Part shown: positions 25,341 through 35,883 of the stretch, one piece after another
How the letters are laid out: every line of letters starts with the position of its first letter
How positions within the stretch are numbered: the stretch's first letter is position 1
NCBI GenBank assembly: GCA_030280995.1
Contig: JASXTE010000002.1
Coordinates: forward strand, 21,844,683-21,908,682
Length of the DNA stretch: 64,000 nt
Source of the DNA: Hemileia vastatrix
Lineage: Eukaryota; Basidiomycota; Pucciniomycetes; Pucciniales; Zaghouaniaceae
Reading direction: 5' to 3'
The notes under the pieces: generated by a model
The model's input: only the letters and a program-made list of their open reading frames with translations
Database searches by the model: none
Told to the model about the DNA's origin: nothing
Position numbers and translations under genes: made by a program

Positions 25341-25589
25341 TTAGAAAACATGAGGGTGAAGGAATGGAAAGATAAGAATGAGAAAAGTATGAGACTGGTA
25401 AGAAGAATAAAAAAACATACCATGATGAAAGGGCAGAATAACAAGTGAAGAGAAAGATAGTTGGGGGAATCTGGAAGGAGAATCACATCATGAAAGCACT
25501 ATGATATGCATTCTGAAGTGTGTTATGGAGATGTGTGGATTGAAAACAGAAATTATCATGGCAAATTCAAAATGACCATTACAAATATG

Positions 25590-25814
25590 TGTGCCAAGGA
25601 TTGATGAGGGGACTGAGGTCAGTGTGCCACATGTGGCAGGGATGTTGTGGCCAACATGTGGTTGTGAAAAAAAAATCAGGAAAAAAGTGCTGATTTGAGG
25701 CCATAACTGACATCCATTTATGAAATAAGTGACTTTTTTGCAAAATTTAAGTGCTGATTTGCTTTAAAATCTGCACTCAAGTTAAGTGCAGATTTGCCAG
25801 AACTGACACCCCCT
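25590..25814 (-). mobile_element. Harbinger end (orphan right end)
   Basis: It matches the 3' end of Harbinger elements C and D: 'ggtcagtgtgccacatgtggcaggg', 'gtgctgatttgaggccataactgacatcc', then 'gcaaaatttaagtgctgattt', the hairpin-type 'ctgcactcaagttaagtgcag', and the terminus GCCAGAACTGACACCCCCT. ATT follows (25815-25817), the duplication sequence used by this family. No matching left end is visible nearby, so this is a fragment or a solo end. Confidence 0.8.
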
Positions 25815-25817
25815 ATT

Positions 25818-26596
25818 ATGAATCTTAATGTCTCTACTGACCATTTAACAAGATTTGAATAAAATCAAATCAGTTTTGTGAGTAGTCTAAAAAAACAAGT
25901 GTGACGATAATATGTTGCCGAGCACTATACATGAAAAAAGTAACAATTCTTTAAATACATCAAGAGAAAATCAAAAAGAGAGTAATGATATCAATGTAAT
26001 TGAAATCCAACACATTATCAGTGTTTCTATTGCTGCAACATCCAACACAAAAAACCCGTGGTGTTCTAAAAATAAGCTGAATATAAAGATATTATATCTT
26101 GGAGAGGAAAAACTTTTGCATTAGATCAATTTTTTTATCTAAGGAAAATATAGAGCTTTTTGAAATATAAAATGGTATTTCTGGGTCAACCTTTTTTTAT
26201 TTCGATAAATAGTCATAGCAAATATACTTGTTCACATCCCCAAATCAAACCACTTTCTGCTTTGAGGACTAAATTTCAAAAGTACTGCTCTTGAAAGTTA
26301 CAAAATCAAGAGTTCATCAACAATTTCGACTGATGTACAATCTTAAATCATCCACATTGATTAAATTCCGCACACAATATCCATTTGGGTAGATATGCCA
26401 TACCAGTTATATATATTTTTAGCGGATTAAAACCAAAACATAAAGATACATATAGGCATAAAATAGAACCTGCTTTATTGATTTTATTTTGATCGAAGTG
26501 GTTGAATAGGGTCGCTTTACATATTTCCCAATAGAGATAACCTTGAGACGCCCATTCATCAAAATGATGAATGATAGTAAACACCTTCGTGCTTGT
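25818..26596. other. 3' flank of the host gene, no further gene seen
   Basis: CpG reappears and T-runs decline compared with the repeats to the left. Short frames on both strands (70-90 codons) have no recognisable motif. This stretch may contain the 3' untranslated region and terminator of the minus-strand gene that ends at 26597. Confidence 0.45.
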
Positions 26597-29500
26597 CTAA
26601 AGTTTTTTGCGAGCTGCATGATTCTGGCTTGGATAGCGCTGCTGATTGGATACCATATCTTCCCCATCTGAGTCAGATAGTTCATTATCGCTTCGGTATA
26701 CCGGAAAAACTGTATAACAAATGATGATATATTCGGTCGAGTCAGTAGGAAGTATTAATGGTAAAATAAACACTATGAAACCCAGCTCTACCTTTACGAA
26801 ACAACATTCCAATTTTTCCACTGCGAGTTTTTCCTGACATTCCAGCGCTACCACTATTCCCATCAAGATCACCACCTCCCATAGATCTCAGTCCGCCTAA
26901 ATCCCCGGAGTCAAAGCATTCGTCACCGTTAAAATGATTAGAATTTCTCCCATTTTGTCCAGAGTTCAAGTCCCCCGTTACATTTAACACATGAGTCTGA
27001 CTCTCATTGCGAGTGCGCGATCCACTACGTTTCCAAAACCCACCTCCACTTGCACTGCTTGAGCGGCCTTTACTAAGCTTGCGTCTCATAGCTTTGGTGG
27101 TCGTTCTTCCGGTGCGATTGCCATTGGACATCGAAACATGCTTTGGATTTCCGGAAGTGGCCATCTCTTGCATTTTGTCATGTGCTGCATCCTGTAGTGC
27201 AGAAGAATCAAAATTTAATTTATTAAGCTCCGACCTACAGAACAAAAACACCATGTAAGACACAAAAAAATCTTGAAACTCAATTGTGACAGAAATTCAA
27301 AATACATACGTGATTCTCTGAGCCCGCAACGCAGATCTTTCTTGCATGCGAGCTCGAACAGTGCTTCGGTAATCATCAGGTGGAGGCTTTCCAGAAAAAT
27401 TCATATCGGCGCCAGTCATTGAATCCATTTGAACCAACGGGCCCCCATCGTCTGTTGCATCCAAATCGAGGGAGCTATGAAGCACAGCAGCTTGTGCAGG
27501 ATCAAGTAAAGCTAGATATTTATCAGCCTCAGCTCCATCAACATCTTCAGCAGCCTGATAAGAATAAAATATAAGCATTAGGAGCTGAATATCAGAAAGA
27601 AGAAAAAAGTTAATCATCACCAACTTCCAAAGCTGCAATTAATCCCTCACGATCTTTCTTCAGGGCTATGATTTCCTTTTTCAGAGCGCTGACTAGCCGA
27701 TGCTGTTGACGCTTTTGCTCATCTAAAGTGTTTGCAAGCTCATCAATCTAATTCGCCACACAATAACCAATTCGACAAGGATTCAGCAAAAAAAAAATGA
27801 GCTACAGAAAACCATGCATCAAAATTAGAAATGTGAGGAAAAACAAAACACACTTCTCTTTCAGCATTGGTCAATTCCTTTTGGAACACTTGCGCCCTTG
27901 ATCTTTCGTTTTGTAATGCTTCGGCCATTTTTTGCAAAAGCATGTCTTTCCTGAGCGCGCCAGATGTAGATCCATCAGAAACTCTCCGTCTACGCGGCTC
28001 TGCAACCGACATAGACGAATCACCAAATCCTCTAGACTGATGAGTAGGAGGAGGTTGCGACTTGGCAGGGGCGGAAGGCGCACGGACCATTTTTGGCTCG
28101 GTGGGGAAGTGCTGATCTCGTGGGGCCGCGGAGTTAGTGGAATTGAAATGTTCTCTAAAGCCTATGTGTGGTTAGGTAAAAAAAAGGGGGGCACGACAGA
28201 AAAAGGACAAAGAGTTACATAAGATTAAGTGTATGTTTAAGTTAAGACGGAGGACGTGAAAATAAAATAAACTACCAGACTGCTGGCTTTGCATAGAACT
28301 CAAAAGATTGTTTGCGGGAGTGACAGCAGCGCCTATACGCGCGGGCTGATCGATGGGTTCACAGGAATTTTTGGTGTATTTTTCAGGCCACGATGCGATG
28401 GATGTTTGCTGATGAAGGACAATATATTCTGATTTAGGAGAGGAGTAGGTCACAGGAGTTTGAATCGCTGTGAAGGCTGAAGAGTGTTTGAACTGTGACT
28501 GACCAGAGTCCAGAGTGGAAGGCGGTGGAAAAGGGATCGGGATGGAGGAAGGAGGGGGTGGGGGAGCGTCTTTGGGGGGAGAATATGGATGCGTAGGTGA
28601 TCTAAGTTGATGATTAGGTCCGTTATGTGGCTTATGTTGAACGAGAGGCCCAAAAAAGCTACCGGAAGATTGATTGTCCTGCGGATGATGATGTCGCACG
28701 TCAGTTTGAGATTGCTCGCTTACTTGCCGATTAGCGAGATGAGTTCGGCTAGACACAGGTGGAGACGTTTTATCTGCGCATTGCGCATGATGCGGACCCC
28801 CGGTATCCTGGACGGCTGCGTCTTTCCCAGCAACTGATGACGACGGTAGTCGATGTTGATCAGAGCGCCTATGACTTGTTATCGGGGCATGGAAAGCATG
28901 TGTCCATTCCGACGGATGACTTCCGTAAATGTCAGCACTTGACGTTTTTAGCGGAGCAGTAAAAACACCAAAATCTACTACATCACGGTTTGGATCATCA
29001 TCATCATTGTCATCATCATCGTCAACCTCATCATGACTTAAATCGGAGTCCGAACTTATGTATGATTTATTGGGCGGCACTTTGGTGGAGTCGATTTGGT
29101 GGGCAAGTGAGGGATGTCCATTAGAGAAGCGTTGAGTCTGTTGCTGCTGCTGTTGTTGTTCTTGCAGTTGCTGTTGTTGAGATGGTGTAGAGGGTTGCTG
29201 TGATGGCACGGATGGAGAGCGATGATGACTTGGGTGATTTTGAGAGAAAGAAGCAACAGAATTATGATTCATTGAGGCAAGTTGAACAGAAAAACGAGAA
29301 TGAATAACAGGTGAAAGAAGTGGTGAAGCTTCAGCAATGGAAGAGATGAGGAAGGGGGGCAATGCAGTATTAAAGGGCTTAGAGGGAGTCAAAGACGGTG
29401 GCGGTGGGGTTGTGAGAAATAAAGGGTATGAGAAACAAGTCGGACTGGAGGATATAGGGAATCCTCGCTCAGGTATTAATGGGTGGTCGATGAGTTCAGG

Positions 29501-29626
29501 AATAGACGAGGCAAAATGATTGGTATGACTGTTGTTTATAGAGTCTTTTGACAATACACCTGCTGATGTTATAGTAAGCGGTGACAACAAAGGAATTGAT
29601 GATGAAGCAGGAGCAGGGGAAACCAT
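26597..29626 (-). CDS. Host gene: Ser/Pro/Gln-rich coiled-coil protein, 6 exons
   Basis: Exons 28276-29626, 27854-28161, 27625-27747, 27310-27554, 26792-27234 and 26597-26709 join through five GT-AG introns of 70-114 bp and keep one frame throughout, giving 860 residues. Residues 1-450 are low-complexity Ser/Pro/His, with a Gln run near 147-163 and an acidic Asp run near 197-213. A coiled-coil with heptads spans about 520-594 (KDMLLQKMAEAL...; IDELANTLDEQKRQQ). A Lys/Arg/Ser-rich segment (MRRKLSKGRSSSASGG) lies near 700, and the C-terminus is acidic then basic. I do not recognise the family; a scaffold or regulatory protein is possible. The ATG at 29626 is provisional, because an AG acceptor just upstream (about 29668) would allow a further 5' exon. 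Confidence 0.75.
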
Positions 29627-31240
29627 ATAGTGTGTATATCTACCGGGAAGATGTCGGATATCAGCTAAATATACTCAATACATCAGTACATTACATCTTC
29701 CATGGATAAACAAATTCTACTGTAACGAGCACCAAGTATTAAGATAAATGTTTGCCTTTTCTTCTTTTTAAATGATTTATTTAATTGGTTGTTTATCTCC
29801 CCTAACCGAGACTCCTTATTGACTCATATCCCATATTCTACTGCATATGAGTTACTAGAGGCATCCCTTAATGGGTGATATCTTGTGTTTAGAATGCTCG
29901 TGCTTCATACTTCTTATTGTATAAGATCGCACCGATAAAACCAACCTCGTGTGTTATCATTTACTAATTTTGATTTTCAATAACAAGAACATCTCACAGT
30001 GACTAGTATTGTTTGCTTATACGCAGAAAACTACTTGATTTTGTTGTTCAAAACACCGTAAGCAGCATCCTTTTCTCCGCCACTGGAAATTAATCTTATT
30101 TTCTGCATTTTCTCTACTTACGAGAGATTGACTGTTGATTGTAATGCAACTTTTACAAATAACTGTATCATCCTTCTTACAGCACAGGAGATGATCGGTA
30201 ATCCAAGTTCATTTCAAGGAGCACACCATTCGCAGCATAAAAGAAATAACAGATGAAAAAAACAGCCCCCAAGTGTAGTAGGCAATATCATGGGGAAGGG
30301 CGAGGGCTTTAGTTAGTAAGTTGGTAAATCTACCTGGTGCTAAAGAGGGAAAAAATTACAAGGGATGAAAAATTTGTTTTAAACCTTCGTAACCAACTTT
30401 TGCTTGTTCGGCTTAGCACTCCAACTGCATAAGGATCCTACTTTGTAGTTCACCAAAGCAAACTGTTTTTTCTCTTTGTAGCTGTTGGTAGTGGATGACT
30501 ACACACAAAGCTTTTTCAATGTATCTGTAATCTGCGCTTCTTCGGACGCATGGTAGCAGAACAATCATTTTTGAACATCCACTGTTTTGTATGTATGTAT
30601 CATGACTTGGGGTTTAGGGTGTTTATTCAATTTATCCCTAGGAAATCACTAGCGTCTAAAAATGACTGATGAGTTTGTTGACACGGCATCAGCTAGACTC
30701 CGGATAGAGCCGGAGAAACCAGGTGATGACGTGTCGACAAGTAGATATAGTTGATAGCTAAGTACATAAGTATGCAAGGTCATAACAGAGTTTACATCGC
30801 ATTACTACGTTGTCATTATTAGCAAAGAGTGCTTTAGTGTTTTGATTGATGATGAGAGAAATTATTGGTAAGGGTAGCGTCAATGTGAAGGGCAAAACTG
30901 TCAATTGTACAAAAACTGCGCAAAATTTCTAAATAGCAACTCGGCTAGGTATATATTTCCACTACACAACCAGAAAGTGTGCGAAACGCTATGGAGCCCG
31001 CGAGATTTGGCTATGGGTTAATTGGTCCACTTCTAAACTCTACACCACTCAAAATTTCTGATTCCTAATAATGTATACTCAGTGAATTACAGCCAATATT
31101 TCTAGCAATTTATTGACCTTTTTCAGCAGAGATTTAATAGCAGTTGTGAATCCCACTTTTATTTTTTAAGTGGTCATTAGGGTAATTGAACTAAGTAAAA
31201 AATGATAAAATTTAGAGAAACAAATTAGAAAATAATCAAT
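29627..31240. other. 5' flank of the host gene, no gene seen
   Basis: CpG-containing unique-looking sequence with stops in all frames and no transposon signature. It probably contains the promoter and 5' leader of the minus-strand host gene. The only clear structure is the foldback at 30675-30740. Confidence 0.5.
30675..30740. repeat. Two-stem foldback upstream of the host gene
   Basis: The outer 17-nt arms TTGTTGACACGGCATCA (30675-30691) and TGATGACGTGTCGACAA (30724-30740) pair at 15 of 17 positions. Inside is a perfect 6-bp GC stem, CTCCGG (30698-30703) with CCGGAG (30710-30715), and loop ATAGAG. The right arm contains TGACGT, a CRE-type bZIP core, and GTCGAC. It could be a regulatory palindrome, a small structured RNA or a tiny foldback element. 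Confidence 0.6.
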
Positions 31241-31657
31241 AGAGGGTGTCAGTTCTGGCAAATCTGCACTTATTTAAGTGCGGATTTCCAAAACACACTC
31301 ACCGCAAAAAATCAAGTGGCACCTGCTAGCAGGTGCCTATCCCTATATTAGGGGGTGTCAGTTCTGGCAAATCAGCACTTACAAATCCACACTTAAATTT
31401 GACCAAATCCGCACTTAAATAAGTGCGGATTTCCAAAACACACTAGCCCCAATACTGGTGGATTTCAAAATGAAATAAGTCACTTATTTCACTCAAATCT
31501 GCACTTTCTCAACCAAAAGTGCTGATTTCACCATCAAGTCCCATTTCACTGATTTGTCAGCATCATCCCATTCATACGCAGCACTCCGCAGCATAACACT
31601 TCATAACTCAAAACATCGTAAATCACTTACATCTTCATATCATATCATATAAGAGTT

Positions 31658-32296
31658 ATGCCTTCCTCACTTTCAAATCGTGATAAATTACATAAAGCAA
31701 TGACTTTCATGGCTCTTGAACTGCTCTTGGACTCTGATTGCGATTCTGATTCTGATCTAGAAGAAGATTTTGTCTTTTTATCAAAAATGGCCACGAAACG
31801 TTACCTTCTTCCCAGAAAGCCTCAAGTACTTCATACCCCCAAGTACACCATCCAAACACTTCTTAAACTATCTACACCCAGTTTTAGAGAGCTGTTCATG
31901 ACTTCTCAGGAATGTTTCCTTAAATTGCTTGAGCTTATTCAGGATCATCCCATATTTCACAATAATTCTCAAAAAGAACAACAACATCCTTCAATTCAAT
32001 TGGCCATCACACTATGTTGTTTGGGTTCAAATGGTAATGGAGCCGCTTTGAAACGTTTAGAAAATGTCTTTGATTTAAGGTATTGTTCAGTTAACACTTA
32101 TACCAAACAATGTATCACTGCCATCAACTCCTTGTAATCTCAACTTCTCACCTGGCCAACAAAAGAAGAGCGACTTGAATCATTTCAGGTTATGCAAGCA
32201 GAGGGCTTCCCAGGATGTATTGGTTTTGTTGATGGTACTGCTATTCCTTTGAGCCAGAAACCTGCTCAAGGTGGAAACAATTACTTTCACATTCTC
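31658..32296 (+). pseudogene. Broken PIF/Harbinger transposase (element C)
   Basis: The N-terminal half is almost identical to the intact protein in element D (MPSSLSNRDKLHKAM..., LLPRKPQVLHTPKY). A nonsense change (TAA at 32135-32137, where D has GAA) stops it at residue 159. The frame continues after the stop to the first catalytic Asp (FVDGTAIPL) and GGNNYF, where foreign sequence begins. The second Asp, the Glu and the C-terminus are absent. Confidence 0.9.
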
Positions 32297-32520
32297 GTCA
32301 AAAATTTTCACCAAAATATTCACAAGTCAAAAAAAATTCTATATCTGTTTTAAAAAATTGGCAATACTCTCCCCTGCATTTTATTGAAGCAAGGGGTGGA
32401 TATCACCAAAATTTTTCTAAGTCATCAATTTCACATGTCAGATTTGAAAATTTGGCAATACCCCCCCCCCTGCATTTTATTGAATTAAGTGGTGGAAGTC
32501 ATCTAAATTTAATATAATTA
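32296..32520. repeat. Hairpin-bearing ~100-bp repeats 3' of the Tet-like gene, copy A
   Basis: Units of the form 'ttggcaatac..cccctgcattttattgaagcaaggggtggatatcacc' occur twice to three times. They are shared with 56850-57285, where at least five units are seen. Each unit is a potential stem (CCACCCCT with AGGGGTGG). A run of 12 C stands at about 32461-32472. Confidence 0.75.
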
Positions 32521-32795
32521 CGTAAATTATTAAATAAATATCTAATATATATCAATTTCCCTAGTTTAAAGTAATGACAATCCCTTAAGCCAAAATGCAG
32601 ATCAAATCTAGAAACAAAAGTTTGGGACTTTCCACAGGTATAGGCTAGAGGAACCCCATGAAACAAATAAATGTTATCATGATTACCATTTATACAACAC
32701 AAGGTCGTGGGCCCATTACTTTAGTTGAGGAAATTGATACATAAAAAATATTTATTAAAAATTTACGAAAAAATATAAAATTTTCGATGACAACT

Positions 32796-33425
32796 CTAAT
32801 CCCCATACTTTTTGGATCTAAATAAAGTTTTTTTAAATCGATTAACTTTACCTTCTTTCATTACCTTATTGATTCTTTGAATCAACTTATGACTGATTTG
32901 AAATGAGCAACCAAAATGTGTTAAATCTTGACAGGATTCCAAACCAGGAGGAGCTTTGGTCGTTTGATGATTATCCTTAGAAGAATTCCAAATAGTTTCG
33001 ATGATACCATTTCCCAAACCAAAATCAATGATGCACCGGTGGTCTGGAAAATATAAACCATGTCCTTTGATTTTAGCTGGAGATGGTATTGGGTGGCCAG
33101 TTATCGGATTGATATATGAGAATATTCCAAAAGTAAGAAAATTGGAATCATTCCTATTGATATGAATCCTATTGTGGAATCCAGAATGAGTGATAATAAC
33201 ATTAGAAAATAAAAGATATTCGTGGCTGATATCTTCCAATTCGGAGTCACACCAATTCGGTATTCCAAATTTGGTTGCAAGTTCATGATTTTTTTCAAAT
33301 GCTTTATTACAGTGCTTTTTGAGTCGAAGAGCAAGAAAAGAGTTAAAGGAAGGTAGAGTGTCCCATAAGCGAAAATCTTCATCTTTTTGAGCTTTAGTGA
33401 TATTCTTGAGCAACGAATATATGCC
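32796..33425 (-). CDS. Tet-like 2OG-Fe(II) oxygenase domain protein, copy A (partial gene)
   Basis: The open exon of about 208 codons ends at TAG (32796). No ATG opens it: a TATAG acceptor just upstream (about 33425) suggests it is a 3' exon. The pattern FGIFSYINPITG, then GHGLYFPDHRC..DFGLGNGIIETIW, then THFGCSFQIS is that of the fungal Tet/JBP-related 2OG-Fe(II) oxygenase family common in rusts. Such enzymes bind iron through an H-x-D and a distal His; here the expected H-x-D reads H-I-N (about residue 83), so activity is doubtful. It sits inside Harbinger C on the opposite strand. A diverged-by-little second copy is at 57590-58007. Candidate upstream donors (GTAAGT on the minus strand near 34017 and 34385) may mark 5' exons. 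The family assignment is from memory of motifs, not a search. Confidence 0.6.
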   Translation of the reverse strand, partial: GIYSLLKNITKAQKDEDFRLWDTLPSFNSFLALRLKKHCNKAFEKNHELATKFGIPNWCDSELEDISHEYLLFSNVIITHSGFHNRIHINRNDSNFLTFGIFSYINPITGHPIPSPAKIKGHGLYFPDHRCIIDFGLGNGIIETIWNSSKDNHQTTKAPPGLESCQDLTHFGCSFQISHKLIQRINKVMKEGKVNRFKKTLFRSKKYGD

Positions 33426-33519
33426 TATATAATTGAAATTCCTAGATAATAATCATATAAGAGTTTCAGAATCCTTATACTCTAAATATGCAATATAAAA
33501 ATGTGAAATAAGACAAGTG

Positions 33520-33850
33520 AAATTTGGAAAAAAGGCTCAACTTCAAAGGTCAAAATCTCAGCAACCACTGAACCTAATTCAAACCTGTTTGTGGGAAATG
33601 AAAGATATGCTTTAGTAGAATCTTCAGTTAAAGGACATGTGATTTAAATAAACCTAACCCTAATTTGTTACATTAAAAAATGAAATAAAAATTTAAATTG
33701 GGAAAAAAAAGGCTCAACTTTAACGGTCAATATCTCAGCAACCACTGAATCAAATTCAAATCTGTTTGTGGGAAATGAAAGGTAGCCTTCAGGAGAATCT
33801 TCAGTAAAAAGAAAATTAGATTTGAATAAACCTAACCCTAATTCCGAGTC
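33520..33850. repeat. Two-copy tandem duplication upstream of the Tet-like exon
   Basis: 'aaaaaaggctcaactt..aaggtcaa.atctcagcaaccactgaa...ttgtgggaaatgaaag...gaatcttcagt...ataaacctaaccctaatt' occurs at about 33528-33665 and again at 33705-33845, about 180 bp apart. It probably lies in an intron or the 5' flank of the oxygenase gene. Confidence 0.75.
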
Positions 33851-33999
33851 TGATTTTCAAAATTTTACAAAAACTTGAAAAGTGGTAATGAAGATGAGAT
33901 CAAAAGGAGTTTTATAAGTTCACTGTTATCCAGATAAGAGTCATAAATATATTTAAGTATGAAATTTTCATAAAAGGAATGAGATATCATATAGGCATG

Positions 34000-34500
34000 A
34001 AAAAAAGGAGATGAAACTTACCTTGATTGAAAAGTAGGAAAAATAGAGTGAGAAAGATTGATGTTGGAATTGTGGGGAAATTGAATATGGAGTAAGTGAA
34101 ATGCATAAAGAATGTGCAATGTATGTGTTTCAATGAAATGGAGCCAAAAAAAAGTGAAATAAGGGAAAGGGGGGATAATGACCATGCCAAGGAGGGATGA
34201 AGAGTAGGGTGATGGAGCTAAAAAAGAAAGTAAAGAGGGAGAGAAAAAAAAGGTTAATTATACCATTGAAATCCAAAATAACCACTTACAAAAAAAATTT
34301 AGATAAAAAAAATAAAATAAACAGAAAAAAACAAAAAAAATTATAATTAGTAATCAAAAAATCAAAAAAAAAGAATAAAGTGACTTACCTGGAGAGATGA
34401 GATGACAAAATGAATGAAACCAGATTGTTTGAGGGATGTTGGAGAAGAATAGGAAAAGGATATGAGGGATGAATGAAAAAAAAAATCACTGACAAAATAT
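34000..34500. other. Unassigned part of Harbinger C
   Basis: A-rich sequence with two consensus donor sequences on the minus strand (GTAAGT from about 34020 and 34389). No convincing exon was found. It may hold 5' exons of the oxygenase gene. Confidence 0.35.
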
Positions 34501-35389
34501 GCGATTTCAGAAAATATGCGATTTCATGTTGAGCTGGTGAAAGAAAACCAATGAGCCATCCAAAAAAAAAATTTTCACCGTAAATTCCAAAAAAAATGAA
34601 TATGCAACAAACCAAAATACCAACCCAAGTGAATGAAGTACACAAAGAGGACATTTGGAGAGTACAAAATGGTATGGGAAAGAAAGGGATGATGTGGCCA
34701 ACATGTGGTTTTGAAAAAAAAAATCATGAAAAAAGTGCTGATTTGAGGTCAGAACTGACACCCATAGAAAAAAGATTAAGAAGTAGAAGAAATAAGTAAA
34801 AAAGAATGTAAACATGCCTGGTCAAAATATTGAAAATGTCAGGAAGGGGTGTGTGCTGAGGATTGATGGGTAGGTAGCGAGGAAGGTCAGTGTGTCACAT
34901 GTTACAGGGATGGGGTAAGAAAGGAAGGGATTTTTTGTGGCCAAAATGTGGTTGTGAAAAAAAACGGGAAAAAAGTGCTGATTTGAGGTCATAACTGACA
35001 CCCTTTTTTGAAATAAGTGACTTTTTTGCAAAATTTAAGTGCTGATTTGCAAGTGCTGATTTGGTTTGAAATCCGCACTTAATTTAAGTGCGGATTTGCC
35101 AGAACTGACACCCCCTATTCAGTTTTGATTTAAGAGCAAATTTGATTTGATATTGCGTGAGTTAGTGTGCTCATTGTTCAGCGCAAAGTCTTTCCAGAAG
35201 AATTACAGCTGAGCTGAAATTGAGTTAAATCAAAGATAGGGATTGGCACCTGCTATCAGGTGCCCATGTTTTTTTTCTGGTGACTAGCCCCAACACTGGT
35301 GGATTTCAAAATAAAATAAGTCACTTATTTCACTCAAATCCGCACTTTTTCAAACAAACGTGCTGGTTTCACAATTCTCACTACTCTCC

Positions 35390-35883
35390 CTCTCTCTCAC
35401 CTCCCACTACCTGTCCTTTCCTTTTGTAACATTCTCCACTTGCAGCTCCTATCACCCCTCCCCTTTCAATTCCCCTCTTCCTCTCACTCCTCTCTGATCA
35501 TTAATTCACTCCCATCTTTCACTCCACTCCCTCTCTTCATTACATCCCTTTCCCCTCACTCATGATTGATTTATAAGCAACCAAACATCCCCAACACCCA
35601 AAACTAACTGCATAAAAAAAGGAAGGAGTGAAATTTCTTGCTCCTTATGTATAAAACACAAATGAGCAAGTCACCAAAGTTGCTTGCTCATGTCTCAAAT
35701 ATTTTAGTATATTTCAAATTTCAAAAAAGAGGATTTTAGAAGTATTTCAAACTTCTGAAGTTCATTTTCTCTCACCTAGCTACAATTTTAGAGCATGTAC
35801 AGTGCCTGAACAAATGAAAGTGTTAGTCTTTAAATTCAAATTACTCTCTCAATATTAATCAGATATGTCTCAAACTTAATATT
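35390..35883. other. Pyrimidine-rich then AT-rich spacer between Harbingers A and D
   Basis: 35370-35570 is CT-rich (ctctccctctctctcacctccc...). 35600-35880 is AT-rich with 'cttgctcc' / 'gagcaagtcacc' / 'ttgcttgctcatg' words in both orientations. No gene was seen. It may be the interior or 3' part of element A. Confidence 0.4.

Larger units (their letters stand above)
31350..35116 (+). mobile_element. Harbinger C, 3767 bp, ATT duplication, carries Tet-like gene
   Basis: Ends AGGGGGTGTCAGTTCTGGCAA and TTGCCAGAACTGACACCCCCT are exact inverted repeats. ATT duplications are at 31347-31349 and 35117-35119. Both ends carry subterminal copies of GCACTTAAATTAAGTGC-type hairpins and 'agtgctgattt'. 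The 5' part matches element D up to transposase codon ~205. The sequence then changes at about 32296 to a block containing a Tet-like oxygenase gene on the opposite strand, and returns to Harbinger 3' sequence at about 34500. It is non-autonomous as it stands. Confidence 0.85.
31300..35282. mobile_element. MITE, family 2 (B), split by Harbinger C
   Basis: Left part 31300-31349 (CACCGCAAAAAATC..., with palindrome GGCACCTGCTAGCAGGTGCC at 31317-31336) and right part 35120-35282 (..gattggcacctgctatcaggtgcccatg...TTTCTGGTG). Together they make 213 bp, the length of the intact copies at 12316 and 12817. Its own target duplication is ACT (31297-31299 and 35283-35285). The interior is occupied by Harbinger C. 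Confidence 0.88.
31241..35390 (+). mobile_element. Outer Harbinger (A), left end split by MITE B
   Basis: A begins AGAGGGTGTCAGTTCTGGCAAATC at 31241 and runs to 31299 (...ccaaaacacact). It resumes at 35286 (agccccaacactggtgg...caagt/ataagtcacttatttcactc...) to at least 35390. Joined, it reads like the 5' subterminal sequence of Harbinger C and D, so the 3986 bp in between were inserted. Its right end is not identifiable; the pyrimidine-rich sequence that follows (35390-35560) is not in the other copies. Confidence 0.7.

Noticed and set aside
25178..25486. Lysine- or phenylalanine-rich frames
   Set aside because: Made by poly-A runs of the minisatellite.
34596..35031. Short frames repeated near 35969-36178
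   Set aside because: These are the subterminal sequences of Harbinger elements C and D read as protein; they match because the ends are inverted repeats.
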